This document shows positions 8,192 to 17,033 of a stretch of 64,000 bases of DNA, one piece after another. The position numbers and the translations under genes were made by a program. The notes beneath the pieces were generated by a model. That model had not been told where the DNA came from and did no database searches. It worked only from the letters and a program-made list of their open reading frames with translations. The stretch is from Clostridiales bacterium (GTDB lineage Bacteria > Bacillota > Clostridia > Clostridiales > Oxobacteraceae), in assembly GCA_030016385.1 (NCBI GenBank), contig JASEJN010000009.1, positions 1 to 64,000 of the forward strand. Reading direction: 5' to 3'. How positions within the stretch are numbered: position 1 is the first letter of the stretch; each line of letters starts with the position of its first letter.

Positions 8192-9116
8192 ATGAAAAGG
8201 CAAAATACATTTTTAAATTTATCACAATATGATGATATCAAACATATGTTTATGCCTTTAGAATTCCGGTATATAATGAATAAAAATATCGTATCCAAGC
8301 CCAAATTTGATTATAATAATGATAAATCATCATTTTCAAATATAGCAGTTATTTACCCGCCGACGCTAGATTGGGACTGGATGAAACAGAGGCCTCAACA
8401 GCTGATGGAGCAATTCGCGAAAAATGGCTTTGATGTATATTACTGCAATAAAAGCCAGTTGACAGATCATGACCCTATTAAAGTATCCGATAACCTGACC
8501 GTTATAAACGATAATAAAAAATTTATCAAGGAAACCGTCCCATATATAAAGGCTCAGGGGAAAAAAATATTGCTGTGGGTTTCATGGTCAAAACTTCATA
8601 TATTTCTGTATCAGTATAATCCTGATTTTATAGTATACGATTATATCGATGACTTTCCTTCCTGGGCACCTTTTTTAGACAAAATCGTCAGGGAGGCAAA
8701 CGCAGTAGTATCAACATCAAAAGCATTGAAAAAACACATAGACTTAAGTTACCCGTATAAGCCGAGTTTCTTGATACCAAACGGATGTGATATTTCTCAC
8801 TTTCAAAAAAGTTTGAGTAATCCTCCGCCTAAACCTGCTGAATATTTAGGTCATAACGGCCCAATTATTTGCTATGCCGGTGCATGGGCATCCTGGATAG
8901 ATCAGAACCTTATAATGAAAACAGCAATGTCGTTTCCTAATGCTCTTATTGCTATAATCGGAGTCGAATTTGTTCCTCCTGCAACTTTGTGTCTGCTATG
9001 ACCGACTGGGTCAGTATGAGACAGCCTGCAAGCATAACGAAATTGCAGCAAAATATATACCTGACAGTCCTCAAATACTTTATAACCGAAAATATTTTGA
9101 AAAAATCAAGAAATAA
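8192..9116 (+). pseudogene. Broken chimeric glycosyltransferase
   Basis: The reading frame from ATG 8192 (ribosome binding site AAAGGGGGA) encodes a family-1 glycosyltransferase N-terminal domain: YPPTLDWDWMKQRPQQLMEQ, DYIDDFP, STSKALKKHI, PNGCDISHFQ and ICYAGAWASWIDQ. It then stops at 8999-9001, before the donor-binding half is complete. A different frame continues through 9116 and reads CYDRLGQYETACKHNEIAAK then YIPDSPQILYNRKYFEKIKK. That is the TPR-like tail typical of GT2/TPR glycosyltransferases. The two parts are joined out of frame near 8955-8975, as expected after an internal deletion in a longer protein or adjacent genes. Confidence 0.72.
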
Positions 9117-9118
9117 CC

Positions 9119-9150
9119 GGGCGTGTATATTCACATTTGAAGAATATTAC
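9119..9150. repeat. Family B repeat fragment
   Basis: GGGCGTGTATATTCACATTTGAAGAATATTAC-type sequence matches the A-type end of family B (GGGTGCATATT...TATTTGAAGAATATTA). The other end is missing, and no 9-bp duplication is visible. It sits between the glycosyltransferase remnant and its terminator. Confidence 0.5.
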
Positions 9151-9154
9151 AATT

Positions 9155-9187
9155 AATAAGCCGCTTTACACGTCCGGCTTATTTTTT
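9155..9187 (+). terminator. Intrinsic terminator after the glycosyltransferase remnant
   Basis: The stem AATAAGCCG (9155-9163) / CGGCTTATT (9175-9183) is followed by a T-run to 9187 on the plus strand. It overlaps the last codons of the convergent PDZ gene, which stops at 9166. Confidence 0.75.
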
Positions 9188-10428
9188 AATCTGTCATAGA
9201 TTCTTTTTACAAAGCTTTTTTGCTCCCTTATTGTGACCAATCCATCTGTGGACTTAGGTACGGTCAAAATACCGAGGCCGTCTATCCCGTTCTTGTAATC
9301 CTTATATTCAAGGGTTCTTACCCTTCCATCGATTCCCTTCACATCAACCCATATAAATGTAACAAAATCATTGAAGAAACAGTTCATCCCCTCTTCAGTG
9401 ACAATCGTCCTGTTATTTATCGAAAGTATGGTATCACCGGATTTAATACCCATCATTTCGGCCGGTCCGCCTGGTATGGTGTCAAGTACTCTTATTCCTA
9501 ACGGCGGGGCACTGAATATCGAGCCCTTATTTCTCTCACTTTTTCTTTCATGCTCTATAAGATACTCATGGGCAAAGGGTGCAAAGAGAGCCGCAACATA
9601 CTTTAGTGCATATACATACGAAGAAGAAATGGCAATGGATAAAAGCATTACACTGAAAATCATAAGCCTTATAGCCGACTTCCTGCATTTTTCACGAGGC
9701 AGGCAGGAAGATGTAAATTCACTGTAACCGAGTATCGCCGATACCGGGAATGCCTGAAACAATGCGTTCTTGATGTTTGATGGATCCATAAATGGCTTTA
9801 TAACCGGCCACCAATCAGGAGTCGAAATAGAAGCGCCGGATTTGGCAGATGAAAATCCCACAAACATCACAAGTGCAATGGGTATCGGCCAGAATCGCTG
9901 CATTGTAAAACCTCCGACCACTTTGCCATCTTCCCTTTGGAGAAATACCGGTACCGCACCCCTGTAACCGTCTATATAAATTAAGACGGCCTCAAGGAGG
10001 TGAAGCATTCCGACAAGTATCATTATCCCTGTTACATCTATCCCTTTTATATTGAATAAAAGCCCTGCGATTGACAGTATTCCTCCTGAATAAGAAAAGC
10101 ATATGAATCTCGGCTCTATAAACATCAGTATAAGTGAAATCAATATCAGATACTGGATACCCATATCCTGGCTGAAGGTAATCCCCATAAGAGTCATGGG
10201 TATGCTTATTACAATCCCTGCAACCAGTCCTGAAAGTACAGACGTAAGCACCAGGTTGCTCGTAGGCGTCTTGGGTTTGTTATATATATATTCCTGCAAC
10301 CTTACTACTTTTTTATATTGTGTAAATATTATAATGATAAACACCACATATATGAAATTTGCGCCAGGTGACAGCACTGCTGCAGAAACAGTCCTTATAC
10401 AAAGATTTATCATTGCTAATATATCCAT
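9166..10428 (-). CDS. Polytopic membrane protein with PDZ domain
   Basis: This 420-residue protein has about eight hydrophobic segments across residues 15-290 (for example GLVAGIVISIPMTLMGI and GIMILVGMLHLLEAVLIYI). A single PDZ domain follows at about 305-400, with PGGPAEMMGIKSGDTILSIN and a second strand AEMM/EGMN-like stretch. It belongs to the conserved clostridial group encoded beside ctpA, ftsEX and uvrB. It lies 56 bp downstream of the S41 peptidase on the same strand, so a shared transcript and a role in recruiting or guiding that peptidase at the membrane are reasonable inferences. Exact function is not known. Confidence 0.82.
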   Translation of the reverse strand: MDILAMINLCIRTVSAAVLSPGANFIYVVFIIIIFTQYKKVVRLQEYIYNKPKTPTSNLVLTSVLSGLVAGIVISIPMTLMGITFSQDMGIQYLILISLILMFIEPRFICFSYSGGILSIAGLLFNIKGIDVTGIMILVGMLHLLEAVLIYIDGYRGAVPVFLQREDGKVVGGFTMQRFWPIPIALVMFVGFSSAKSGASISTPDWWPVIKPFMDPSNIKNALFQAFPVSAILGYSEFTSSCLPREKCRKSAIRLMIFSVMLLSIAISSSYVYALKYVAALFAPFAHEYLIEHERKSERNKGSIFSAPPLGIRVLDTIPGGPAEMMGIKSGDTILSINNRTIVTEEGMNCFFNDFVTFIWVDVKGIDGRVRTLEYKDYKNGIDGLGILTVPKSTDGLVTIREQKSFVKRIYDRLKNKPDV

Positions 10429-10483
10429 TTCTCCACCCCGTTTAATACCTGTTTAAAAAACAGCCCATAGAAAGACCGCATTT

Positions 10484-11704
10484 TTATTTGAGCTCACTCT
10501 CTACGACGCTCATTGCTTTTTGAAGCTGGACATCCTCCTGCAAGGTAAGTTCCGGTTTTTGCTTTAAATTGTCCGGAAGATCCACCGTATAATTTGGCTG
10601 TATCCCGATTCCCTGTATGCATACGCCACTTGGGGTATAATACTTCGCAGTCGTCACCTTTAAAGCGGATTCCTGCTTTTCGCCAGGCATTTTAAATGGA
10701 AGTATGGTCTGTACGATTCCCTTTCCAAATGTCTTTGTTCCCACTAAAACTCCCGAATGAGTATCTTTGACAGCGCCGGACACCACTTCTGACGCGCTTG
10801 CCGTATAACCGTTTACGAGTATTGCATATGGTACATTTATTTTATTTTTATCCGATGTTATTACATCTTTTTTGCCTTTATTGTCTATGGTGTAAACAAT
10901 CGTACTTTTCCCGATAAGCGTATCAGCTATCTCTGTGCACTGGTCCAAAAGGCCACCGCCATTATTCCTTAAATCTATTACAAGACCTTTTATGTTCTTA
11001 TTCTGAAGATCCTTCAACGAATCGATGAATTCTTGAGCCGTATTTTTCTGGAAGGCAGTAATCTTAATATAACCTATATCATTGCCAACGGTCTTATCGG
11101 AAACTGACTTCATCACTATGTTGGCCCTTACGATATTGATATCGGAAGGCTGCGACTGGCCCTGCTTTAGTATGGTTATTTTAACAGGCGTACCGGCCTT
11201 TCCCCTCATCAATGAAACCGCATCGTCAAGGCTGTCTCCCGAAACAGCCTTATTGTCTATCCCTATTATTAAATCTCCTGATTTTATTCCCGCCTTTTCA
11301 GCAGGCGAACCTTCGATAGTGGACACGATAAGTATATTGTCATCCTTCGCTTCTACAACTAAACCTACACCCGCATATTCACCTTCCGTGGTTATAGTAT
11401 TAGCCTGAAAATCCTTGGGATCCCAGTATACCGTATATGGATCACCGACACCAGATGCAAGTCCTCTTACAGCACCTTCGGCAAGTTTGCTCTCATCGAT
11501 TTTGCTTACGTAATTTTTTTCAAGCATGTCTTTTACTGCGAACATCTTGCTGAACTGAGTAATCTCATCGTAAGTATGCTTTGTTATAATGTATTTATTG
11601 CCCATGGATAAATCTATCTTATTCGTTAAAAAAAAAGTAATGGAGTTTGTAACAATTAAAGCGACAACCAGGAATATTACAGCATTTTTTTTCTTAATCA
11701 TCAT
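10484..11704 (-). CDS. ctpA: S41-family carboxyl-terminal processing peptidase
   Basis: This 406-residue protein has an N-terminal membrane anchor (residues 8-26). A PDZ domain lies at about 100-185 (EGSPAEKAGIKSGDLIIGID) and a C-terminal S41 serine protease domain follows. The catalytic Ser lies in NGYTASASEVVSG (near residue 305) and the Lys in GTKTFGKG (near 326), giving the Ser/Lys dyad of CtpA/CtpB enzymes. It should cut exported proteins outside the membrane; CtpB homologues act in sporulation signalling, while CtpA acts in wall homeostasis. A minus-strand TATAAT (11783-11778) about 75 bp upstream is a possible -10. The terminator at 11808-11860 separates it from the upstream spore-coat genes, so it probably has its own promoter. 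Confidence 0.88.
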   Translation of the reverse strand: MMIKKKNAVIFLVVALIVTNSITFFLTNKIDLSMGNKYIITKHTYDEITQFSKMFAVKDMLEKNYVSKIDESKLAEGAVRGLASGVGDPYTVYWDPKDFQANTITTEGEYAGVGLVVEAKDDNILIVSTIEGSPAEKAGIKSGDLIIGIDNKAVSGDSLDDAVSLMRGKAGTPVKITILKQGQSQPSDINIVRANIVMKSVSDKTVGNDIGYIKITAFQKNTAQEFIDSLKDLQNKNIKGLVIDLRNNGGGLLDQCTEIADTLIGKSTIVYTIDNKGKKDVITSDKNKINVPYAILVNGYTASASEVVSGAVKDTHSGVLVGTKTFGKGIVQTILPFKMPGEKQESALKVTTAKYYTPSGVCIQGIGIQPNYTVDLPDNLKQKPELTLQEDVQLQKAMSVVESELK

Positions 11705-11807
11705 AACACCTCGAATGTCCTATTTAGAAATGTAACATTATTCATATCCGTATTTATTTTATTTTGTTCACTTTTACATTATAACAAACACTAAATAAAA
11801 ATAAAAG

Positions 11808-11860
11808 AAGCTCCGGATGCATATTTTTTTGCAGTATAATCTGTATGCATCCCGGAGCTT
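11808..11860 (-). terminator. Intrinsic terminator of the YheC/YheD-type operon
   Basis: A near-perfect 15-bp stem (AAGCTCCGGATGCAT with ATGCATCCCGGAGCTT, one bulged base) encloses an A/T-rich loop. Minus-strand reading gives the T-rich tail CTTTTATTTTTATTT downstream. It lies between the last ATP-grasp gene and ctpA, both on the minus strand. Confidence 0.75.
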
Positions 11861-11923
11861 TATTTATATTAAATTTTATATTAGTGACTTGAATATATTA
11901 ACCTTTAATTCGCTAAATCAACT

Positions 11924-13240
11924 TTAATTTGACGAAACTTCAAATCCGGAGAGCGCGGCCGCATATTTTACAGGATTGCTTTTTATCCTGTAATACATAT
12001 CGGTATCGTTCATCCATAGAGGCACGACATGGAAATGCCTTTTGTTCACTTCCAGAACCCATATTTTTAAATTACTATCGATTAATATATCAAAACCTAA
12101 ATCTCCGTAATTTTCTCCCGATGATTCTATCGTCCTGCATACGCCTGTACATACATTTATAACTTCCTTGCGCAATTTAGCAATCTCATCAGTACTTAAT
12201 TTTGCGGCTTTTGAAAGAAGATCTTCAAATGCCGCCTGCAGGCCCCAGTTGGAGCATATGTTGCCTCTTATTCCCAGGAAACCTACTATCCCCGTGCATA
12301 TCCACTTTTTTGTTTCATCCTTTTGCATTACAACCCTGAAGTCCATAGACCTGTCATTTATTCTTAAGGGAGTTATGGCCTGCTGTATTATATAGGAAGT
12401 CCTTCCTGTATAACGATTTACATATCTTTTGGCTTCATCACTTTTCCCGAAATGTAAATCTATATTCTCTACTTTATTTTTTACATAATAGTATCCATCT
12501 TTTTTATCTATTTTAATCAATCCCCGGGCGAGTGTCCCAAACACCGGTTTTAAATATACGCTACCGTATTTGTCAAGCATATCTTCCACATTGCCGAAGA
12601 AATCATACATAATAGTATGGGGTATGTGTTTCTTCACATACTCCGACCTTGAAGCCATCTTCCAGAATTCCCATTTATTAAAATATCCCGTATTGAAAAT
12701 GCAATTGCCTGTTGCCCTTTTTAACTTCAATTCCATATATTTTGGCAAAATAACCCTTCTATATATCGTCGAAGGGAATGGCAGCACGGCTTTTATCCAT
12801 TTTCTGCCCGTCCCGGGGTTATAATAATAGCCTTCTATCAGCTTATTCTTAAAATCAAGCTTATTTAAACTCATTATGCAAAGCAACCCGCCTATCCTGC
12901 CGTATGGCAGTGTATAGTCAAGCATATCGTGCAGGAATCTTTCCGTAATCCCCCTTTTGGTCCTCGACATCAAAAGCCCTATGACAGGGCCTATGCAAAT
13001 GCCGCCCATGCATGGCATGATCTGATAGTTTATATTCTCAGGCAGCCCCATTTTATCCATGACATCTCTCGAAAGTCTGATCCGATTTTCGGGCAACCTA
13101 TCGTCCGCTTCTAATTTTACTCCCTCCATCTTCAAACCGGCATAAATGTTGATATTCTTATATTTAAGCTTTGCGATAAGGTTTGCAGGCATAAATATTT
13201 TCCCCGTTGAGCCCATATCTTTCAATACTCTATAGAACAC
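11924..13240 (-). CDS. YheC/YheD-family spore-coat-associated ATP-grasp protein
   Basis: This 438-residue protein has an N-terminal beta-rich domain with PCMGGICIGPVIGLLMSR. A C-terminal ATP-grasp fold follows, with YLKPVFGTLARGLIKI, DFRVVMQKDETKKWICTG, NICSNWGLQAAFED and the metal-binding LGFDILIDSNLKIWVLEVNK near the end. That is the YheC/YheD pattern of spore-coat-associated proteins in Bacillus and clostridia. GTG start at 13240 follows AAGGTGG. It is the last of four related genes on one strand. The ATP-grasp residues look intact, so a ligase activity is likely; the substrate is unknown. Confidence 0.85.
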   Translation of the reverse strand: MFYRVLKDMGSTGKIFMPANLIAKLKYKNINIYAGLKMEGVKLEADDRLPENRIRLSRDVMDKMGLPENINYQIMPCMGGICIGPVIGLLMSRTKRGITERFLHDMLDYTLPYGRIGGLLCIMSLNKLDFKNKLIEGYYYNPGTGRKWIKAVLPFPSTIYRRVILPKYMELKLKRATGNCIFNTGYFNKWEFWKMASRSEYVKKHIPHTIMYDFFGNVEDMLDKYGSVYLKPVFGTLARGLIKIDKKDGYYYVKNKVENIDLHFGKSDEAKRYVNRYTGRTSYIIQQAITPLRINDRSMDFRVVMQKDETKKWICTGIVGFLGIRGNICSNWGLQAAFEDLLSKAAKLSTDEIAKLRKEVINVCTGVCRTIESSGENYGDLGFDILIDSNLKIWVLEVNKRHFHVVPLWMNDTDMYYRIKSNPVKYAAALSGFEVSSN

Positions 13241-13282
13241 TGTCTACCACCTTCCTTATACAAGCCGGATGTTGCAATAGAA

Positions 13283-14626
13283 CTAACGGACATTGCGCCC
13301 AAAGCCTGCAAGCGATTTTGCATATAAAAGAGGGCCCGAGATTATTTTATTGTATGAAGTCCTATCCTGAATGCACAGTGCTATCGCAGGGTGGGGGCTT
13401 CTGTGGTTTATCTCAATCAGCCATATTTTGCCTGTATAATCGATCCCTATATCGATCCCCAGGATGCCGCAGTTAACTCCAAATCCATCCAGCGTCCTGC
13501 ACACTTTTAAACAGAACTTACGCATTTCGATGATTTTCTGCAGCGCCCGCCTATTATTCATTCCCATGACATCTTTAAGAAGCTCTTCAGGCATAAAGCC
13601 TTTCCCTCCGCTCGAAATATTGCTTACGACGCTTCTTTTAGCTCCTGCGCGGGCTACTATTACGGTACACACCCAGTTTGCAGTATCATCTTTTTGCATG
13701 ACAGCTCTGAAGTCAACTACTCCTTCATCACATTTAATCAGATCTATTCCCTTCTGTATGATGCATTCATTATAGGCAAACAGATCTTTCATTATTCTTA
13801 TGGCTTTGATCCGGTTTTCAGCAACAATCCTGTTATTTTTTTTATCCTTTCTATATTCAAATAAGATTCCCTCGTCGGTGATGCTTGCCTTTACAACTCC
13901 ATGGCCCTTCATTCCCCAATCCGGCTTGATATAAACGCATTTTTGCCTTTTTAGCATATCGAAAATATCCTTTTCAGACCTGTAAAGCCTGGTTTCAGGA
14001 AGACTATCCTTTATGGAGGCATCGGTTGAAAACCATTTATACATTTCCCATTTGCTGAAATACTGTCCGTTAAAGACAGTATCACCTATAGTGGATAAAA
14101 AATGGTTCTGCCAATCTTCATTAAGGCCTATGGTCCGGTAAATAGCGCAAGGATAAGGGAAAATACCTTCTTTCCACGAATTATCCCCCGGATTGAAGCA
14201 GAATCCTTTTATGAGTCTCTTGTCTTTATTCACACTATCTAAAGAAAATACCGTTATCGCCCCGTGGAGCCTTGAATAATCCCGTATGCATTCCTTTTCA
14301 TGCTCAAGTCTGTCTTTTGTAATATTCTCATATCTGACGCTACCGAGTATCCCTATAAATGGGCCTAACCTGATCTCATTTCCGTATGCTCTGACTTCAT
14401 ATACAACATAGTCCGGCACATGCATTTTATCTATTATATATGCTGGTATCAACAGTTTCCCCCTGCTTACCGTATCCAAAACTGCAACATCCACGCAATA
14501 TTTTTGGTTTCCAAAACTTATATACGCCCTTTTTTTCCTTTCGATTCCGACATCAAATGCCGTCTCCCTGTTCACAACAAGTTCCGGCTCAGAAGATCTA
14601 TGACGCTCGATAGTTATAAGATTCAT
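13283..14626 (-). CDS. YheC/YheD-family spore-coat-associated ATP-grasp protein
   Basis: About 447 residues, a diverged paralogue of its neighbours. The N-terminal domain carries RLGPFIGILGSVRYENITKD. The ATP-grasp part has VYIKPDWGMKGHGVVKA, DFRAVMQKDDTANWVCTV, SNISSGGKGFMPEELL and the acidic metal site LGIDIGIDYTGKIWLIEINH. Upstream in-frame GTG (14635) and ATG (14632) overlap the ribosome site GAGGTGATG; ATG at 14626 has the best spacing. It lies 3-12 bp after the preceding gene, consistent with a single operon. It is probably made in the mother cell during spore-coat assembly (family inference). Confidence 0.83.
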   Translation of the reverse strand: MNLITIERHRSSEPELVVNRETAFDVGIERKKRAYISFGNQKYCVDVAVLDTVSRGKLLIPAYIIDKMHVPDYVVYEVRAYGNEIRLGPFIGILGSVRYENITKDRLEHEKECIRDYSRLHGAITVFSLDSVNKDKRLIKGFCFNPGDNSWKEGIFPYPCAIYRTIGLNEDWQNHFLSTIGDTVFNGQYFSKWEMYKWFSTDASIKDSLPETRLYRSEKDIFDMLKRQKCVYIKPDWGMKGHGVVKASITDEGILFEYRKDKKNNRIVAENRIKAIRIMKDLFAYNECIIQKGIDLIKCDEGVVDFRAVMQKDDTANWVCTVIVARAGAKRSVVSNISSGGKGFMPEELLKDVMGMNNRRALQKIIEMRKFCLKVCRTLDGFGVNCGILGIDIGIDYTGKIWLIEINHRSPHPAIALCIQDRTSYNKIISGPLLYAKSLAGFGRNVR

Positions 14627-14637
14627 ATTCATCACCT

Positions 14638-15972
14638 CTAAAATCCTGCAAGATATGAGGCATAAAGTATCGGAGTATACCTTATCGAAAGGTAAGTGTC
14701 ACGATTCATCATCTTGAAACCCTTAAAGCTTGGGAATACATTTACCTCAATAATATATAACTTCTTGTTTTCATCTATCGCTATATCGATGCCTAATTCG
14801 GCAAAATGGTGTCCGGTTTTATCCAGCCTCACACAGGTATCAATGCATAAATCATGAATTTTCTTTTTAATATCCTCCCGGTCGCTACTGCAATTGAATG
14901 CTTTATCCAATGCTTCGTCTAAGGAAAGGGCATATCCTCCCCTTGATATATTTGTCAAAAACGAATCTGATTTTGCCACCCTGCATTCTATTCCCGATTC
15001 AAACCACTGCATCTTCCTATCCTTTTGCATCACAATCCTTATATCGAATACACTTCCGTTGATCTTGGCAAGGGGAAGCAGCTTTTGAACTATATATCTA
15101 TTAGGCAAGAAACTGTCGCTTTTAAATAACTTCTCCATCTCATTTTCGCTCAATATCTCATCGCTTGCCTGGCTTTTTCTGTAATCTATGAACCTGTAAT
15201 TATCCTTTTCCCTTTTGATGACACATATCCCGCGGCCCCGCGAAAGATTCACGGGTTTCAAAATCACGTCCCCGTATTTATCGATAAATTTTTTGATAGT
15301 ATCATAGTCCTTTATCAATGCCGTGGGCGGCAGGCTGGATACTAACTTGGCATCCTGTTTTATATAACTGTACAGATAATACTTTGAAAATCTCCACGAA
15401 TTGAATAATTTGCCATGTGTCACCTGTATCAGTTTTTTAATTGTTTCAGGATTGGTATGAAAATCCCTCCTATATATAACGGATGGAAATGGAAACCTTC
15501 CATATAACCATTCTTCCCTCTTATAATCGTAATAAAGCCCGTATATTATCTTGTTTTCCCAATCGATAGATCTCGGAGAAAATGCATAAATAAGTCCTCC
15601 GCATTCATTATATATACCGAAACGGTCCGAATATTTTTCCATATGATACGGACTATAGGCATAATTCCTATTCCCTATTAAAAACCCTATAACGGGACCT
15701 ATTATTATGCTGTTTCCAGAAATCTTCAATCGATATACGAGATTGCTTGATATCATGAGTCTCGCTAATATATCACCGGATATTTTTATATTTAAAGGGT
15801 TATCGATGCTTTCACCGCGCTTATCGCCGTCTTCTTTTGATAAATTTACATTTGCAGCTACCCTTCTCTGTCCGAAGCAGATATACATCCTTTTATATAT
15901 TTTTTCTACGGCTGCCTCAGGCAGGAGAATAACATCATTTAAAGAGGATACTTTATTTATAGTAACCCACAT
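14638..15972 (-). CDS. YheC/YheD-family spore-coat-associated ATP-grasp protein
   Basis: This 444-residue third paralogue has an N-terminal domain with SIIIGPVIGFLIGNRNYAYS. The ATP-grasp region has VILKPVNLSRGRGICVIK, DIRIVMQKDRKMQWFESG, TNISRGGYALSLDEALDK and AELGIDIAIDENKKLYIIEV. ATG at 15972 has the site GAGGGGGATAA upstream. It begins 16 bp after the short first gene of the cluster. Sequence divergence between the paralogues is large even though motif order is kept, suggesting old duplication and different substrates or coat locations. Confidence 0.83.
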   Translation of the reverse strand: MWVTINKVSSLNDVILLPEAAVEKIYKRMYICFGQRRVAANVNLSKEDGDKRGESIDNPLNIKISGDILARLMISSNLVYRLKISGNSIIIGPVIGFLIGNRNYAYSPYHMEKYSDRFGIYNECGGLIYAFSPRSIDWENKIIYGLYYDYKREEWLYGRFPFPSVIYRRDFHTNPETIKKLIQVTHGKLFNSWRFSKYYLYSYIKQDAKLVSSLPPTALIKDYDTIKKFIDKYGDVILKPVNLSRGRGICVIKREKDNYRFIDYRKSQASDEILSENEMEKLFKSDSFLPNRYIVQKLLPLAKINGSVFDIRIVMQKDRKMQWFESGIECRVAKSDSFLTNISRGGYALSLDEALDKAFNCSSDREDIKKKIHDLCIDTCVRLDKTGHHFAELGIDIAIDENKKLYIIEVNVFPSFKGFKMMNRDTYLSIRYTPILYASYLAGF

Positions 15973-15988
15973 ATTTATCCCCCTCTTA

Positions 15989-16876
15989 TTAGCCTATTAA
16001 ATAAAATGCATAGCCAAATAGGTTTTTTAAAAAATATTTGATAATGATCATATCCTTTTGCTGGAGTATTATATTTCTATCGAATCCTCCAAAATTTACA
16101 AAATACGGATTATTATATTCATCTATTATAAAGTCCATATAGCATATCCCCATTCCGGGTATGAATTTTTCTATAAATACTGCCATATCAACGGATATTT
16201 CCCTGATTAGCTTCATAAAACCGGTATTCTTAAATATATCTCTTTGCAAGGCCATTTTCCCTAAGGACAGCCATGCCCCATCGGAACCCTTTTGTACATA
16301 GTTCCTTATTACAAATGGCATACTTTTATACATCCTTATGGAAGGTGTTTTTATCTGTATCCACCTTTTTTTAATAAGAGCATTTTTTTCCACTCCTGAA
16401 GGAATTTCATCATAAAGCGCCTGCAGTTTATTCGAACTTTTTAAAGGAATAAATACATTATGGCGTAGATTACCGTTTTCTTTTAAAGCATTTGCATTGT
16501 ATAAGCGGTATGGAAGCACGAACTCACTAAATTTTACAGATGATGACAGCATCTGCATTATCATAAGCAGGTTAAACCTGTTAATCTCATTTATAATGGC
16601 GATATTGTTCATACTTAGAATGCTTTCAAACGTTTTTACCTGGTTTTTCCTTTCCATATATATAAAATTAAATATCACAGGCGGCAATGTTACAATGCTC
16701 TTCTTTATTCCACTTGAATCTACGATAATGCCTGTAACTTTTTTATTTTTGATGTCTATACCCTTTATGGTAAAAAGAACTACTGCATTTGCCTTCTTTT
16801 TAAAGGATTTGATGAATGGGAACAATAAATGAGCATACATGCTCACTTTTCCATTATCGCATAATATACCTATCAT
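15989..16876 (-). CDS. Short YheC/YheD-like ATP-grasp protein
   Basis: About 295 residues, roughly two thirds of the length of the three genes after it. The N-terminus (MIGILCDNGKVSMYAHLLFP) and the central IFNFIYMERKNQVKTFESIL resemble the YheD start region. The ATP-grasp half is recognisable (IRNYVQKGSDGAWLSLGKMA, AVFIEKFIPGMGICYMDFI, NNPYFVNFGGFDRN), but the usual Asp/Glu-x-Asn metal site is weak, ending YFVNFGG. It may be a degenerate or regulatory member. It is first in the operon. Upstream (about 16902-16925, minus strand) a CAC-16 bp-CATA arrangement loosely resembles mother-cell sigma factor promoters, but this is too weak to call. Confidence 0.65.
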   Translation of the reverse strand: MIGILCDNGKVSMYAHLLFPFIKSFKKKANAVVLFTIKGIDIKNKKVTGIIVDSSGIKKSIVTLPPVIFNFIYMERKNQVKTFESILSMNNIAIINEINRFNLLMIMQMLSSSVKFSEFVLPYRLYNANALKENGNLRHNVFIPLKSSNKLQALYDEIPSGVEKNALIKKRWIQIKTPSIRMYKSMPFVIRNYVQKGSDGAWLSLGKMALQRDIFKNTGFMKLIREISVDMAVFIEKFIPGMGICYMDFIIDEYNNPYFVNFGGFDRNIILQQKDMIIIKYFLKNLFGYAFYLIG

Positions 16877-16980
16877 CAATCATCCCCCCTCAATACAGGC
16901 TATGTAAAAGATGAGAGTTAGTGACTTGTCCATAGGAAAATTTGAAAGAATAGGTCGAAATTTTGTTTAAGAAGTCAAAT

Positions 16981-17029
16981 AAAAAAATGTTGCTGCATAA
17001 TGAATATTCATCAATTATGCAGCAACATT
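16981..17029 (-). terminator. Intrinsic terminator after the M23 peptidase gene
   Basis: A perfect 16-bp stem (AATGTTGCTGCATAAT with its complement, 16986-17001 and 17014-17029) is followed on the minus strand by seven T residues (16987-16981). It begins 5 bp past the stop codon of the peptidase gene and ends the ftsE-ftsX-M23 unit before the spore-coat operon. Confidence 0.9.
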
Positions 17030-17033
17030 ATCA

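Noticed and set aside
16895..16930. CAC-16 bp-CATA pattern before the YheC/YheD-type operon as a sigma-K promoter
   Set aside because: Only the short CATA and CAC elements match and the end of the -10 does not. Too weak to annotate without start-site data.
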